From positions 186,001-250,000 of the forward strand of contig MU008210.1 in NCBI GenBank assembly GCA_010909165.1: a stretch of DNA of 64,000 bases, written 5' to 3'. Shown here in pieces: positions 11,600 through 22,876 of the stretch (positions within the stretch are counted from its first letter, which is position 1; every line of letters begins with the position of its first letter). This stretch comes from Anthoceros angustus (Eukaryota > Streptophyta > Anthocerotopsida > Anthocerotales > Anthocerotaceae). The notes beneath the pieces are model-generated. The model did no database searches and was not told the DNA's origin. It worked only from the letters and a program-made list of their open reading frames with translations. The position numbers and the translations under genes were made by a program.

Positions 11600-12440
11600 G
11601 GGAAGATGTGAATGCTCTTGATTTGCGGACGGTATGGACGAGGCCTGGACCCACCGAAAAGAACAGTGCGTGCAGCACATAATTGGCGTGATGGCTACAT
11701 GATTCGCAAGCGGGCAATGGTGTCGAGCGCTTGGTGCCACCACCGTGATAGGGTCGACTGTCGTGTGTGCACGACATGGTCACTTTGGTGTGAAGCGGAC
11801 TTACACCGCTCACACCTCATTTTTTATTGGTATGGGATGCACAACCGGTGCGAGCAGTGGTCGTGAGCCTTGTGACCGAGTCAAGGCCTCCTTTACTATG
11901 CAAGACCGGTTCTCCACCCTCCCCATCATGGGCTTGTTCTTTCACGGTCCCGCGACCTCATTGGAGAATTGACTAGGACGGCAGGCAATGTCTACATACT
12001 TGTCATGATGGAGCATTTCTCCAAATGGGTGGAGGTTGTGGCTCTATCGATAAGTCCTCGAAGCACGCCCTGCATTTTTGCACACGTGCTTAGCCGCCAG
12101 TAGTGCCGAGTGCGACCCGTGGCTCGAGTTTAGAGGAATTTCGTGACCTTTAGATGTTGCGCTTATCGATCACAAAGGCGGACTAGCAGGACCATCCTCG
12201 GGATGGCTGGTGAAAGGATGGTCCGCACCATCAAAAAGTGAAAGTTATGCTTGCAGCGTGGAAAGGAGGATTGGGACCTCATGCGCCCTACATCGCTATG
12301 GGCTACCGCATGAGTAAACATGCGCCTTGGCACACTTCTCCCTTACTTCTTGCTTTTGGTCGTGGCCCGGTCCGAGTACAATAGCTAAGAAGATGCAGGA
12401 GGTGATGATCCCGTCACATGGGCTCGAGTGATTGGGGAGC
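11600..12440 (+). pseudogene. T3 gypsy integrase
   Basis: The zinc-binding part begins HARHGHFGVKRTYTA near 11765. The core follows with VYILVMMEHFSKWVEVVAL near 11990 and a damaged second-Asp region near 12110-12160. A DHPQADGL-like region at about 12190 and a YIAMGYRMSKHA segment near 12290 complete the core. It would insert the cDNA. There are many small indels. C-terminal sequence continues to about 12800 without a recognised chromodomain. Confidence 0.85.
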
Positions 12441-13090
12441 GGGCACGGCTATTTCGGTTATGCCAATGGCTATGGCCAACCTCAACATAGCTCAAGACCG
12501 GATTCCTTACGGTATGACCGCATGGGTCATTCAAAGTCAAGAAATTCCAGTTGGGGATTTCACTTGCAAAGGCAACTGTGGACACCTTGACATCGCTAGC
12601 AGCAGACATGTGCCGAGGGTGCGAGAAGTTAGGCCCAATGGAGTCGATTTTGCAGGCTCGATGGTAGGACTATTGCACCATACCAAGAACGTGCGCCCGC
12701 CACTTACCTAATTTGGACCCCGGTGATAACAACAGCCGGATTCCACGCACTACCCGTGCGTTTGTGGGAGGATGATGATGAGGAGCTTATGCTTCTGTGA
12801 TGCAATGGGGTTTTCATTTGTTTTGCCTTACCCCTCCGCAGCTCGAGCAACTCGTATTGTGCAAAGTGTGCTGGAAATGCTTTTCGAGATGATATTTATT
12901 TCTGACATGTGATGTTGGGGTGTGATGGAATTGTGTGGACCTTTTGTTTGCTAGACGCACCAGCTTTCCATTGTGAATGCGGCCAGGAGTTCTAGGATTC
13001 TTGCTGGCCTCATTCTTGGTTCCATGTGGCATTTGTTTCAAACGTTGCGATGCCTTGTTTCTTTCTTTTCGATTGTTTCTGCCCGTCCGG

Positions 13091-13232
13091 GGTAGCATAG
13101 GTAGAATTTTAGCACTTTTCTTTTGTTTGGCCTCGACAGCCCTCTTTTCCCTTGCACAAGGCCGGGTGAAAACCAGAAGAAGTGTGAGCAAGTCTGGTTT
13201 TGCATACGACGGTGATGAAGACGCCGACGGTG
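13091..13232 (+). repeat. Direct repeat X, copy 1 (before T3 3' LTR)
   Basis: GGTAGCATAGGTAGAA and the following about 140 bp recur at 13714-13868. The two copies flank the 3' LTR, so a 623-bp unit of X plus LTR is followed by a second X. Confidence 0.8.
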
Positions 13233-13238
13233 GCGTGG

Positions 13239-13713
13239 CGATGCTAGAACTAACTCTTAGAAGCTAGGGCTTAGCAAGTAGGTTTTGTTAGCTTAGTTTA
13301 ATCGGTACCGATAATTACTAAAATGCCCTTAAACAGAAAGTCGGAAATAACCGCAAAAATGGCCAAGCTTGGGCAGTCTCCCTCTCACACATCGCGTGGG
13401 AGAAAGCGAACATGATCACTCCAATCCAGATGCCGGCACCAAGAGTGTGGTGCCCTCATATCACGCAAGGTGGTTGCAAGGCGTTGCGGAGCACAAGAGA
13501 CACTGGGTGGGCTTGTCGAAGTCCCTAGGAGGAACGCTAATGAACACACAATTTTGTTGTTGTCGAATTTCTAGGCTGTAATGCAAAGACCTGTGTGTGT
13601 GGCGCCATTGTGGCAATGTGTGTAATGTGCGGTGTTCGCGGGACTTATCACTCTAGGCGGCGTGTAGGGCAGCCTTTAATTTTCTCGAATGAGCATCGTG
13701 ATGGTGCATGTCT
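13239..13713 (+). repeat. T3 gypsy 3' LTR
   Basis: This aligns with 5371-5857 almost throughout, with scattered short indels. The shared part ends GGTGCATGTCTG, then the sequence jumps to repeat X instead of a normal LTR end, so the 3' end of the element is rearranged. Confidence 0.8.
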
Positions 13714-13868
13714 GGTAGCATAGGTAGAATTTTAGCACTTTTCTTTTTGTTTGGCACAGACGGTGAGCCCTCTTTTCCCTTGCGTGAAGGCGGGTGAAAC
13801 CGGGAAGAAGTGTGAGCAAGGCTGCTTGGTTTCTTGTTCTTGTTGACGGTGATGAAGACACGACGGTG
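13714..13868 (+). repeat. Direct repeat X, copy 2 (after T3 3' LTR)
   Basis: This matches 13091-13232 with small indels and is followed directly by T2 RNase H sequence. Confidence 0.8.
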
Positions 13869-14283
13869 TTCCTTTCAGTGTCTGAACACACGCTTAAGAC
13901 TTGTCAATGCTCGCCCACGGATTTTCCAAGAGCTGGGAGAGTACACTTATAGAATAAGCTATTTCAAGTCTCTGCCTCGTGTTACTAGCGATATAAGCTT
14001 GCCAACACCTTGTCTGGCGCCTCTTCATCATTCTTTCTCATCACGTAGTTGGTGACATAGCCTTGCTAAGTTTGACTTGCTTTGCCATGGGTGTTGATGC
14101 GGGCTTGGCATCCTTTAAACCAGTACCGGCACAATCAAGAGGTAAGCGTGGTTGAGTAAGAGTCATAACCCGTTGTTTTCTATCCCTCCTCAATGTGTAT
14201 TCCAAAGGCAGACTCTTGTAAAGGGTCCCAAAGCAGGACATCTTAAACTTAGTGGCCAACACATGCTTGTTATAAAGGCACAT
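13869..14283 (-). pseudogene. T2 copia RNase H/RT end, upstream half
   Basis: The minus strand carries the end of RT and the start of RNase H: DAKPASTPMAKQVKLSK, SPTT, then, across frames, LSQLLENPW and a LKRVFRHLKGT-like end at about 13870. The domain resumes at 5370, so gypsy T3 sits inside it. Frameshifts lie between these blocks. Confidence 0.8.
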
Positions 14284-14319
14284 CGATCGCGGGCGATGTC
14301 GGATCGTCCGTAGGCGCGG

Positions 14320-14870
14320 ATAGCATATAACCTCTCCTTTTGAGTATATGTAGGCTCATGCACTTTGGCTCTTTATTGAATCCAAGCGTAAAAGTTACTC
14401 AGATCTGTAGGGTAGCATTCCATTTCATAGCTGACTGCTTTAACCCATATAGACACTTGATCAGCTTACAGGCATACCCATCAGCTTACCCTTCACTACA
14501 TATCCAGGCGGTTGCTGCATGTATATTTCTGTGTCTAATTTGCCGTATAAGAAAGCTGTTTTGACATTGTACATTTGCAACTCATAATCGTAATATGTGG
14601 ATATGGCAAGTATAATTCGAAGAGTGGACAACTTGACTACTGGAGAAAACGTTTCAAGATAGTCCAAGCGGAGATCCAGAGAATCCCTTGCCGCAAGCAG
14701 GCCTTGTAACGATCAAAGGTACCATCTGCCTTAACCTTTAGTTTGCACTCCTGATGAGGAACATACCTGCCTCATCCTTTGCATCCCATGCATCAATTAA
14801 CTTTTTCTCAAGTGTAGGTAATATGGGAGTGTGGGGCCAGGGCCTTCTCTTCTACTACCTTCCATAACTT
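14320..14870 (-). pseudogene. T2 copia reverse transcriptase
   Basis: The open minus-strand stretch 14461-14667 reads DYLETFSPVVKLSTLRIILAI, then NVKTAFLYGKLDTEIYM and QQPPGYV, which are typical first blocks of copia RT. Sequence up to about 14760 gives an ADGTFDRYKA-like segment. Gag-type sequence follows upstream with no protease or integrase between, so an internal deletion has joined gag to RT. Confidence 0.85.
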
Positions 14871-14879
14871 CCTATTTTG

Positions 14880-14992
14880 TAAGGCCCTTTCATGCGGATT
14901 ACCCATATGTCGTAATCCTGACCTCCAAACCTATCTTTCTCCTTGAACCCTTCCCCACCCAAGCTAGATGAGGTATTCACTGCAGATGCCAT
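14880..14992 (-). pseudogene. T2 copia gag N-terminus
   Basis: From an ATG at 14992 the minus strand reads MASAVNTSSS, then FKEKDRFGGQDYDIW. This is the start region of a plant copia Gag and is closely similar to T5 gag near 30290. Only about 37 codons remain before the internal deletion. Confidence 0.75.
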
Positions 14993-15680
14993 TTTTCCTC
15001 TTTGGTATTTTTGGGTTAGCTACTCCCAAAATTACTAAGATTCGGTGATGGCTTTGCAGGGGTTAGAAGACTCAAGACTTCAAACATGTAATGCACATGG
15101 CTCGATTACATATGTTGACAAAGATCGAGTCTCGCCTCTGATTCTAATGACTCTTGTTGTTGAATTGCTTACGATTTTTGATTCTAATCTCCACTTATTG
15201 TAAGCATATATAGGCGGGATGGACAAGAATTAGGACTTCCAAACATATGTTTTTACTTGTTTTCGTTGCATGCTTGCAGGCTACACCTACTGAGGTTAGC
15301 AAGCAAAGATGGTTTTAACAAGGTAAGAAGCTTGAAATCCAAGTGACTTATCCGCTCTTGCAAATCTCTCAAGTCTACATTGTTGTGATACCTTGTGCAT
15401 GATACTAAAGCGTGTGTCCACATGTTGCTTGGTGACTCAATCCTGTTCACTAAGCAACCGGCGGTGGAGAGACATGCGTTGTTAGAAAACCTCTAGGGTT
15501 ACCATTCCCATCAAAGGCTCTCGAACACGAACACGGGAGATTGTCGGGATTGCGGGTGGAAGGGCAATCACCAAGTGGCGCCGGGATAAATCACTTCAAT
15601 CAAGGTATTGAAAGATTCCCTTACTTCAAGTGCAAGGACAGTTGGTCTTGTATTGTAGCAATCCATTCGGTCACATGTTG
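14993..15680. other. T2 leader and unassigned sequence
   Basis: Upstream of T2 gag there is AT-rich leader DNA with no match to the LTR at 3544-3771. A short minus-strand frame (15253-15450) with DLQERISHLDFKLL is unrecognised. At 15576-15585 TGGCGCCGGG resembles a gypsy primer site with a few bases missing, but no LTR can be defined beside it. Confidence 0.3.
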
Positions 15681-15815
15681 ATGAAGCACTCCTCAATCGG
15701 CTCCAAATTGGTAGGCCCATTGCACCATACACCCATCCCAATTGGATATTATCCTCCTCGCCACTTATCCACTAAATCACGGGGTTGAGCCACGCAAAAC
15801 ACGTAAATTGGGAAC
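15680..15815 (-). repeat. Short fragment of repeat R
   Basis: This matches 36245-36380 (GATGAAGCACTCCTCAATC, then TAGGCCCATTG and ATACACCCATCCCAATTGG). It is a fragment of the charged downstream ORF region of the T1/T6 family. Confidence 0.7.
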
Positions 15816-16029
15816 ACGATAATATTTGAAGCGGTGAATACTCGAAGCCACTTGAAACCGGACCAATTTGATTCAACATGGGTCCCAAAACCCATGATTC
15901 TTAATGTTCTCGGTTTATTTGGGTCTTATTCTTGCCCTCGCGGTTTGGTCCGTTTGGACAAAATTTTGCCTCGGTATGGTGCAGGCGCATGTGTGTGGGC
16001 GGCAAGCATCGCCTAAGAAACTCAACAAC

Positions 16030-16106
16030 TAATATAAAAACTATAATTGGATCTCGAACTCGCGATCTATGATTCTTTAGAGTTTTTACCACTTTACCAA
16101 CTTTAG
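16030..16106 (-). repeat. tRNA-related SINE head 1
   Basis: The minus strand shows an A-box-like segment TTGGTAAAGTGG (about 16086-16103) and, 25 bp further on, a B-box-like GAGTTCGAGATCC (16049-16061). The order and spacing fit a pol III internal promoter of a plant SINE. No full tRNA fold is seen. Confidence 0.45.
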
Positions 16107-16109
16107 GAG

Positions 16110-16617
16110 ACAACAAAATTTTATGATATGCAAATAACATATATCAATGAAGGTGCCAATATGCTAGCACCCTATGCTCTTATGCTCCCTCCATAGGGGC
16201 GGCATGCGGCGTCCTTAAATAGGTTTTCTATGGAGCGGTGCTGCGTTCGCATTAACACTAGGGCTTACAACCACTTGTCACTGCACCCATGCACATTATG
16301 ACTTACATATATTAGGCCACGTCGCTTGCGCAAGAGAATGAGAAAAAACACACCACCTTTCACACTTCCGATCACAGCCTTGGTCGCTCACAAAGATGGT
16401 GTCCAACATACAAAAAGCGTATTCAATTGCTATGACCTCTGCAGAAAGATAGTCGCGGCCTACAGACTCGAGAATAGGGAAGAAACTTGGCGTGTCATGT
16501 CTCTCTTCTCCATTCCGATTCAAGTGAAATTTGAGATCATGAATATTAGGGCATGGGTAATTTCAAGCGGCGTGTAGAAAACCTTTGAAATTTAAAAATA
16601 ATTTCCATGATTTTGAG
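16110..16617. repeat. 508-bp exact direct repeat, copy 1
   Basis: This is identical by eye to 16909-17416 at a constant offset of 799. It contains only short frames with no recognised product. The two copies are separated by 291 bp of AT-rich DNA. Confidence 0.9.
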
Positions 16618-16908
16618 GTTGTGGAATCCGCTCAGGCGAGGCTGCCCGTGCCCAGGCAATTGATTGGCCATTCATCGAGCCAAATGTTGTTAAATGTTCA
16701 TTGTATTTATATAAATATGTCTAACAATCTACACCAGATTAGGTTGTCCTAGCGCATATCTCCGAGATTGCTTTAAAACAATCCAGACAAATGCGCCAGA
16801 TCACTTAATTTGCGGAATTGTTGGATTTTATATAAATAAACAACACAAAATATGTTCTTTAAAAGTTTTGTTTTCTTGATCAAGAAAACATTTTTCTAAA
16901 TCAAAAGA

Positions 16909-17416
16909 ACAACAAAATTTTATGATATGCAAATAACATATATCAATGAAGGTGCCAATATGCTAGCACCCTATGCTCTTATGCTCCCTCCATAGGGGCG
17001 GCATGCGGCGTCCTTAAATAGGTTTTCTATGGAGCGGTGCTGCGTTCGCATTAACACTAGGGCTTACAACCACTTGTCACTGCACCCATGCACATTATGA
17101 CTTACATATATTAGGCCACGTCGCTTGCGCAAGAGAATGAGAAAAAACACACCACCTTTCACACTTCCGATCACAGCCTTGGTCGCTCACAAAGATGGTG
17201 TCCAACATACAAAAAGCGTATTCAATTGCTATGACCTCTGCAGAAAGATAGTCGCGGCCTACAGACTCGAGAATAGGGAAGAAACTTGGCGTGTCATGTC
17301 TCTCTTCTCCATTCCGATTCAAGTGAAATTTGAGATCATGAATATTAGGGCATGGGTAATTTCAAGCGGCGTGTAGAAAACCTTTGAAATTTAAAAATAA
17401 TTTCCATGATTTTGAG
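16909..17416. repeat. 508-bp exact direct repeat, copy 2
   Basis: This is the second copy of 16110-16617. Complete identity contrasts with the heavy indel noise between other repeat pairs in the window. It could be a very recent duplication, a short LTR-like pair, or an assembly duplication. Confidence 0.9.
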
Positions 17417-17550
17417 TTCAAGTATACAAATTATTAGAATAAAGGAATTTAAACCAAACCAATCACTTTTACAACACATACTATGCTCTCATTTCGATAC
17501 ATATATTACCTATTCCCTACACAACATGAAAGTTCACCTTCAAAGGGCGG

Positions 17551-17626
17551 CATGCACCTAGAGAACTTGAACTCAAGACCTCTTATTTCCAACTTAGCTT
17601 ACCACTCCATTAACTTTCCCATATAC
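17551..17626 (-). repeat. tRNA-related SINE head 2
   Basis: The minus strand shows TTAATGGAGTGGTAAGC (A-box-like, 17598-17616) and GAGTTCAAGTTCTC (B-box-like, 17561-17574), followed by CCGCCC as in head 1. The A-B spacing is similar in both. Confidence 0.5.
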
Positions 17627-18066
17627 AAATAAGCTGAGGCACAAGCGGGGTTCTTGCGCTGAGTGTGTCACTTGTGTTTGGGTCTTCAGCCCTCATTGTA
17701 CATAATGACATACCATATACTGGATTGGATGTATATGCATATAGAAATAGCAGTATGCATTCCCGATCTTCTGAGAGATAGTGCCCATATTCATTGGTAG
17801 TTTGAATGGCATGCACTAACGACATGGGCATCATTTCCATTAAAACAATGGTCTACACAGCCAGGTCAAATCCTTGTCTACCATTGTAACCCCTAAAATA
17901 TATAAAATTCTCTCGACACCTAATTGTGTGCCTTCGGTATGCTCAAATACACATTTCAATGCCCATCGAAAACCCGTTTACGCGTATATTCGTCAAAAAG
18001 CTTGATGTATATTCAGCCGCTTCAAATATTATCTTTGTTGGGGGGCATTACAAGCTCATTTCCCAC
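17627..18066. other. Unassigned sequence
   Basis: This is AT-rich and moderately low in complexity. No domain, LTR boundary or RNA gene was recognised. Confidence 0.5.
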
Positions 18067-18775
18067 AGGCGGGCAACCTTTGCCGCCTTCTTCTACTGCT
18101 CGGGCATGGTGCTTGGCTCCTCTCCAAGTGCTTCAAAAGAAATTACTTTAGCGGGGCTTCAAATTCCACACCTGGTACCTCTTCCTTGTTGTGTAACACC
18201 TCTCACTGCGACACCACGTTAGCCTGGTTGAGTCTCTTGCCGCTTCAATTTCCTCTCGCGACTTCGAGCGAGGCGCGCGGTAAACAATCGGGGCTCCTTC
18301 ACCTTTTGACTTCCTCAGTGATGCTCCAACCTATGTTTCTGGCTTTAAACTCGCCTCTAGCACCCGGCGTTTGGCGCTCCTCCGGTTGCCTGAGCTTGAA
18401 AAAACTCCCACGCTCCGGGATCTTTGGATGTCTTCCTCTTCCGCTCCCTTCGGCTCATTAGGCTCTCTCTCTTTCCTCATTTCGCGCCGTCTTCTTCTTG
18501 TCGCAACCGGCAGCGGCGATAACCGGTCTACCTCTTCCTTCACTTTCTTCTCCTTCTCGCCTTCGTCCCAACCCGGTCCGCGAAGTGGAGGAGGAGCTGC
18601 CAAAATCGCACTTTGCCCTCTTTAGATGTCTGCCACCTGGAGGCCTCGTAACCCTAGATTGGGTTTCCCATTCCTAAATTCCTAATTTCCTATTTCCCTA
18701 CCCTATGCATATCCCCAAATCAATTACCTTCTAATTAATCCTATTCATCTATTCCCCTATTGGTGAGCATATATA
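18067..18775 (-). repeat. Repeat R, copy 2, abutting T4 RNase H
   Basis: This is similar to 36470-37082 and 190-825, including the charged minus-strand frame (18331-18603) and the TATA-like end GAGCATATATA. It joins T4 RNase H at about 18776, so T4 has lost its integrase and spacer by a deletion ending exactly at the TATA-like motif. Confidence 0.75.
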
Positions 18776-18778
18776 ACC

Positions 18779-19300
18779 AACTCCTCGTCGAAATCGAGGT
18801 AAATGGCCTCAAGTCGTTCTCCGGTTTTCGGCGAGAAATAAAATCGTGCAGTCTTGCTTTCACAGCCTAGTTTCTCGTCGTAATCAATTCTTGCAGCGAT
18901 GGTACCCATCGGCAATCCTTCACGGTGCGTCGGCTTGTTGACAAGGTACTTCAGCATAAAATGGTCAACATGGAGCGTCACTTTGCAAGCAAGCGGATAG
19001 TGTCTAAACTTCTTACGAGTAAATGATACCAAGACCCTCCGCTCGGTGGTTGAGTAGTTCTTTTCAGCATCCATGTCTGGCATAGAAAATCGGATGATCC
19101 GTTTCTTCGTCCTTCGCTTAAGGCGGTCCCAATGGCATAAGCGGACACATCCACGTATCATGAAGCGGTTTCTCCCAATCGGCGGTTGTAACGTTGGCGC
19201 TCACTAAGCTGTCCTTCATTCTTTGAAAAGCCTCTGTCTTGCATTGGTCCATTCGAAGGTGTATCCTTCTTGGTCAATTGTGTCAACAAAGCCTTCTTGG
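18779..19300 (-). pseudogene. T4 gypsy RNase H
   Basis: The minus strand reads YSTTERRVLVSFTRKKF, HYPLACKVTLHVDHF, KYLVNKPTH and IAARIDYDEKLG (open stretch 18779-19161). It matches T1 (2990-3330) and T10 (60219-60748). The catalytic acidic positions cannot all be traced because of frameshifts. The deletion that removed integrase begins right after FDEELV. Confidence 0.85.
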
Positions 19301-20316
19301 CGAAATCCTTGATGAACCTCTGTAATATCCTACCAGCCCTACAAAAGCACTTTGTCTCACCGTTTGTGGTGCGTCCATCTCGACTATATTTTTCTCCTTA
19401 TCTACACCGCAATCCTCGTCTGAGACTCGATGTGCTAACAAAATGCCCTCCGTCATACCAAAATAACACTTCCCGGATGAAGTTTCATGTTCGACTCTGC
19501 ATTTTGGAAACATTGTCTCAAATGGTCTAGATCACGGGTTCCTCCTTGCAAATCATCTAGGAATACCTCCATGAACTTTCTCGGAAAATCTCGGAATATC
19601 GCGTTCACCACCGTTGGAAAGTGGCGGGGCATTGCACAACCGAAGGAGCTTGAATAAGCGTAGGTTCCCCAATCCGTTGTGAATGTTGTCTTGTCACGAT
19701 CCTCCTTCCTTAGATTGTACCGAATACCGTCAAGCTGTACATCTCATGTCGACTCTGTCCGGCCTTTGTCCATGAAAGGCAAAGGGTGATGATCCTTCTT
19801 CGTTGCTTCATTGAGCTTCACGAAATCTTGGCATGCGAACCTTTCCTGCTTGCTTCTTTGGTACAATCACGATGCCGACCCACTCGCTAGTGAGCCGGGT
19901 GGATTACTGACCTCCAAATATTGGTCGGTGATCCTTAACAACCATGGAATACTTGGGATTCTGTTGCTTGATCCTCACAGTCTTGCCCTCCTTCAAGTCG
20001 ATTCGATGTATCCCCAGTTCTTCCGGTATTCCTGTCATGTCAGTAATTTTGAAGGCAAACACATCGACATACTCCCTAAGCACTCTGAAACTCTTCTTTC
20101 TCTGCCTAGATACCTAGAAACCTTGACTACCTTGCGGGTTCTAACTCTAAGTCCTCTGACATCGGGATCTACATATGTCCCTTCTGCTACCTATCTTGGT
20201 TCGGATCCCTCCTCGGAAAATCTCGATCATAGGCTTTACCCTTCAAAAGGCTACTCCTCTCTATGTGCCTCATCTTGACTCTTCTCGACTTCCTCTATGT
20301 GCAAGCATACTCCAAA
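19283..20316 (-). pseudogene. T4 gypsy reverse transcriptase
   Basis: Across frames, minus-strand RT blocks are present in order: KYSMVVKDHRPIFGG near 19950, a damaged EWV..IVIVPKK near 19860, PFAFHG-type sequence near 19790, a broken palm near 19700, and GYYRGS near 19330. A stretch 19283-19513 covers the connection region (FPKCRVEHETSSGKCYFG, then VGLVGYYRGSSR). Comparison with T10 (59374-60160) supports the assignment. It is heavily frameshifted. Confidence 0.8.
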
Positions 20317-20841
20317 TCACTCTTTATTTGACCTCGGTGAAGGTCCCGATATGCTCGATCCTTTGCAGGAGCTTACCCGTGCTACAGGTGTACCCATCGG
20401 TGGATTGAGACTCCCCTCATAGGGAGCCTTGCTCCATGACACAAAAGCGATCACCGCAGGTCCTACCCTATTGGACTTGAAGGTGACGCCGCTACGACCA
20501 AAATCAAAGACACATGCAGTACCATACAACCAAGGCCTGCCTATCAAAACCTTATAGCCTAAATCCGAAACTGGCCGCATCACAATGTAAGTGAGATGGA
20601 AGGTGAGACCCCCAATCACAGTTGGTACATTCTTCAACACTCCCAATGGCTTCCTTCTTGTTTGGTCGGCCATCCGCAAAAACACTCGGGCTGGGTGGAA
20701 CTCAGTGAACCCAAGTTGATGAGCTGTCTCCTCCGTCATCAAGTTGACTCCCGATCCCGAATCCAATGGCACATTGGGCACCAAGCATCCTGCAATTTCA
20801 ACCTCAATCTCGGGTGCCCCCAAATCAACAAGTTCGACCAC
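20317..20841 (-). pseudogene. T4 gypsy aspartic protease
   Basis: This 174-residue open frame carries the retropepsin active site VPLDSGSGVNLM (Asp27 of the frame), then FLRMADQTRRKPLGVL, the flap-like region, and YKVLIGRPWL near residue 105, which matches the ILGRPWL signature of gypsy proteases. The protein would process Gag-Pol. It is one of the best preserved frames in the window, and a T10 relative at 58856-59110 keeps only the second half. The element as a whole is still disrupted, so it is called part of a pseudogene. Confidence 0.9.
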
Positions 20842-21517
20842 ATTTACCTCCAGCCGTTTTCCTCACTCCACCTTGAGGATTCCCTGATCGCCTCCTTCAC
20901 AATTTTGCGGGATCTCGGACTCACATAGCAAGCATCTCAAGCCCGACCACAAATTCGCGGTCAAGCAATGCGTCGGCCCAGGAGATCTTATCGACAAGGT
21001 TTCCTCCCGTTTGCAGCCACAGCGGTGATTCGACCTTATTGGTAAAGTTCCGATTCCATGGTCCCTCCTGGTGGGACCCTACCAGCGGATCAACAACCAC
21101 GCCACCTTCTTCTTCACGTGGGTGAGCTGTTAGCTCATCCTCCGGCATCGCGCCGCCGCGGATGTCGGAGGAGCAGCGTTCCTCTCCTTCCCTTGGCCCT
21201 TCTTCGCTCGCCCCTACGGGTAGGCACTGTCTACCGTAGTGCCGGACTGGGTAGTGCACCGTTCGGTTGGGTGGGCCCGTTCCTTCTCCTTCTCACGCGT
21301 CTGAACGCCGCGCGTTTCTGGAGGCCAGGGTGAGTCGTCCCTCACCTTCCTCCGCTTCCTTTCCTCATGCTCACGCCGTTTTTCCGCACTCCGGCCTTTC
21401 TCCCGTCGCCCTGATCTGGTGGTCACCTTGGCCACCATCAACCCTTCATCTGCGCTCATCTCTCCTTCATACCCTTCCTCCACAATTCCTGATGTCACAC
21501 TGGATTCGTCGAGGAAA
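20842..21517 (-). pseudogene. T4 gypsy gag-protease spacer, charged
   Basis: Minus-strand frames (21214-21825 and 20921-21259) contain an acidic segment YDFLDESSV and a basic, Glu/Arg-rich segment with REHEERKRRKVRDD. It links the Gag zinc knuckles to protease. It is probably a disordered linker and is interrupted by frameshifts. No fold was recognised. Confidence 0.6.
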
Positions 21518-22168
21518 TCATACTCTGCCTCCACCCTCAACCTTGGCGTCGTGGTTCGGTTTCGGTTTTGGGGTGTCGTGCCTCCTCTGCCACGGTTGAG
21601 ACTGGTGTCTCGCGCCACTCCGAGCACACAGGATCCCCATCTTATGCCCCAATTCCTTGCATACTTGACAAAAGGGTACATAACCCACTTGCTTTCGTGG
21701 TTCCGGGCATTCGTTTGAGTAGTGACCTGGTGCTCCGCAATTATAACAGCATCCCTGTGGAATCGCCATTGGCCTCTGTGATGGATCTGGTCTCCATGGT
21801 CCTGGCGATGTCGGTCGCGATCCATACCTTGAGGGAACTGGTGTAGCAGGTTGGTAAGTCGCCCTCATTGATTGAGGTGGCCGACTTCCAGTGACCGCTT
21901 GCACCTGGTAAGCTTCATCCACATACCAATAATCTCCTGGCATGACGGTTTCCACATGATTTCTGACGCATTGGTGCGAATACATTCTGTTGGTGTGTCC
22001 CGTTTGATGACAAATTGAGCAATACACCAACTGTCTCGCCGGTGAGGGAGATCTTCGTGGAGCTTGATTCTTCACAGCTTTGACCTCTAACTCGGTCAAT
22101 CTCTTGGTCAAAGCCTCCACTTGTCCCGCAATTCCTCCTCCTGCTGCGGACGTTTCTCCCTTCTCCAT
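21518..22168 (-). pseudogene. T4 gypsy gag C-terminus with three CCHC-type knuckles
   Basis: The open frame of 216 codons shows CYNCGAPGHYSNEC, a perfect CX2CX4HX4C knuckle, a second motif CQVCKELGHKMGILC with one extra residue before the last Cys, and an upstream CSICHQTGHTN lacking the last Cys as read. This part of Gag binds genomic RNA. A short Leu-containing segment near the start (QVEALTKRLTELEVKA) looks like a coiled coil. Three knuckles are more than the usual one or two. Confidence 0.85.
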
Positions 22169-22285
22169 CCGACGGACCGTCTTCCTTTCCTCTCCTTCTC
22201 CAGCGCGCGTTCCGCCTCTTCCTGCCTTCTTTTGACCTTCTCCAGGTCCTTCTTCATTCGCCGTTCGTAGGCCTTCTCTGATTCT

Positions 22286-22876
22286 TCATCCGATGTGGAG
22301 CTTTCTTGAGTTCATTGTCCTCACTTTCGATGAGGGCGAGGCGAGTGGAGGCGAGGCTGTGGAGGCGAGGAAGAGAGGAGCTAGATCTCCTCGACCCTTT
22401 CCTCTTCTTATGACTTTGCCTCTTCTTCCTCCTCCCCAACTCGGCGGACTCCCATTCCTCGGCGGAGGCTCCTGCGTCTTGTCCACGTCTGCGGTGTACC
22501 TCCATTTTTGAGACAAGCCACTCACAAACCAATCCAACGCTTGCTCTTGTGAGTACCCAGAGGTGGGTGGATCTCCCGGCCTCTCGGGTGCACATTTCGG
22601 AACTCGATCCAGATATCCGTAAAACCTTTCCACATAATCGAACAAAGATTCTCGCTTCTTTCTACGAAGGGTCCTCAGCTTTGCCAAAGTGTGGTGTGCG
22701 TAGCTGAGCCCTCTGAACCGATTCAAGAAGGCCGCTTTGAGGGCTTCCCAATCCGTCGGCGCCACCGCATTGTAGGTGCGACCATACCCTTTATTGTGCA
22801 TGCCCTCTCGGCGGTCCGGAAGATCGTGATCGATCGGCGACTCCATCCTCCAAATTAGCGTGGGAGGCGTGCTCAA
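22286..22876 (-). pseudogene. T4 gypsy gag capsid domain
   Basis: The frame contains DWEALKAAFLNRFRGLSYAH, LAKLRTLRRKKRESLFDYVERF and QALDWFVSGLSQKW. This is the retrotransposon gag domain pattern (W, AFL.RF, V/FdY...F, F..GL). It would form the particle shell. The frame then runs into a charged segment and a shift near 22260. N-terminal Gag sequence extends up to about 23640 in other frames, rich in acidic and basic residues. Confidence 0.85.

Noticed and set aside
15576-15585. TGGCGCCGGG as a definite gypsy primer site
   Set aside because: No LTR or gag could be matched to it, and the sequence lacks several expected bases.
16326-17376. Two identical 83-codon ORFs as a duplicated gene
   Set aside because: They are merely inside the 508-bp repeat, have no recognisable domain, and the opposite strand is equally open.
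16030-17626. tRNA genes
   Set aside because: Only A- and B-box-like segments are present. No cloverleaf arms or anticodon stem can be formed.
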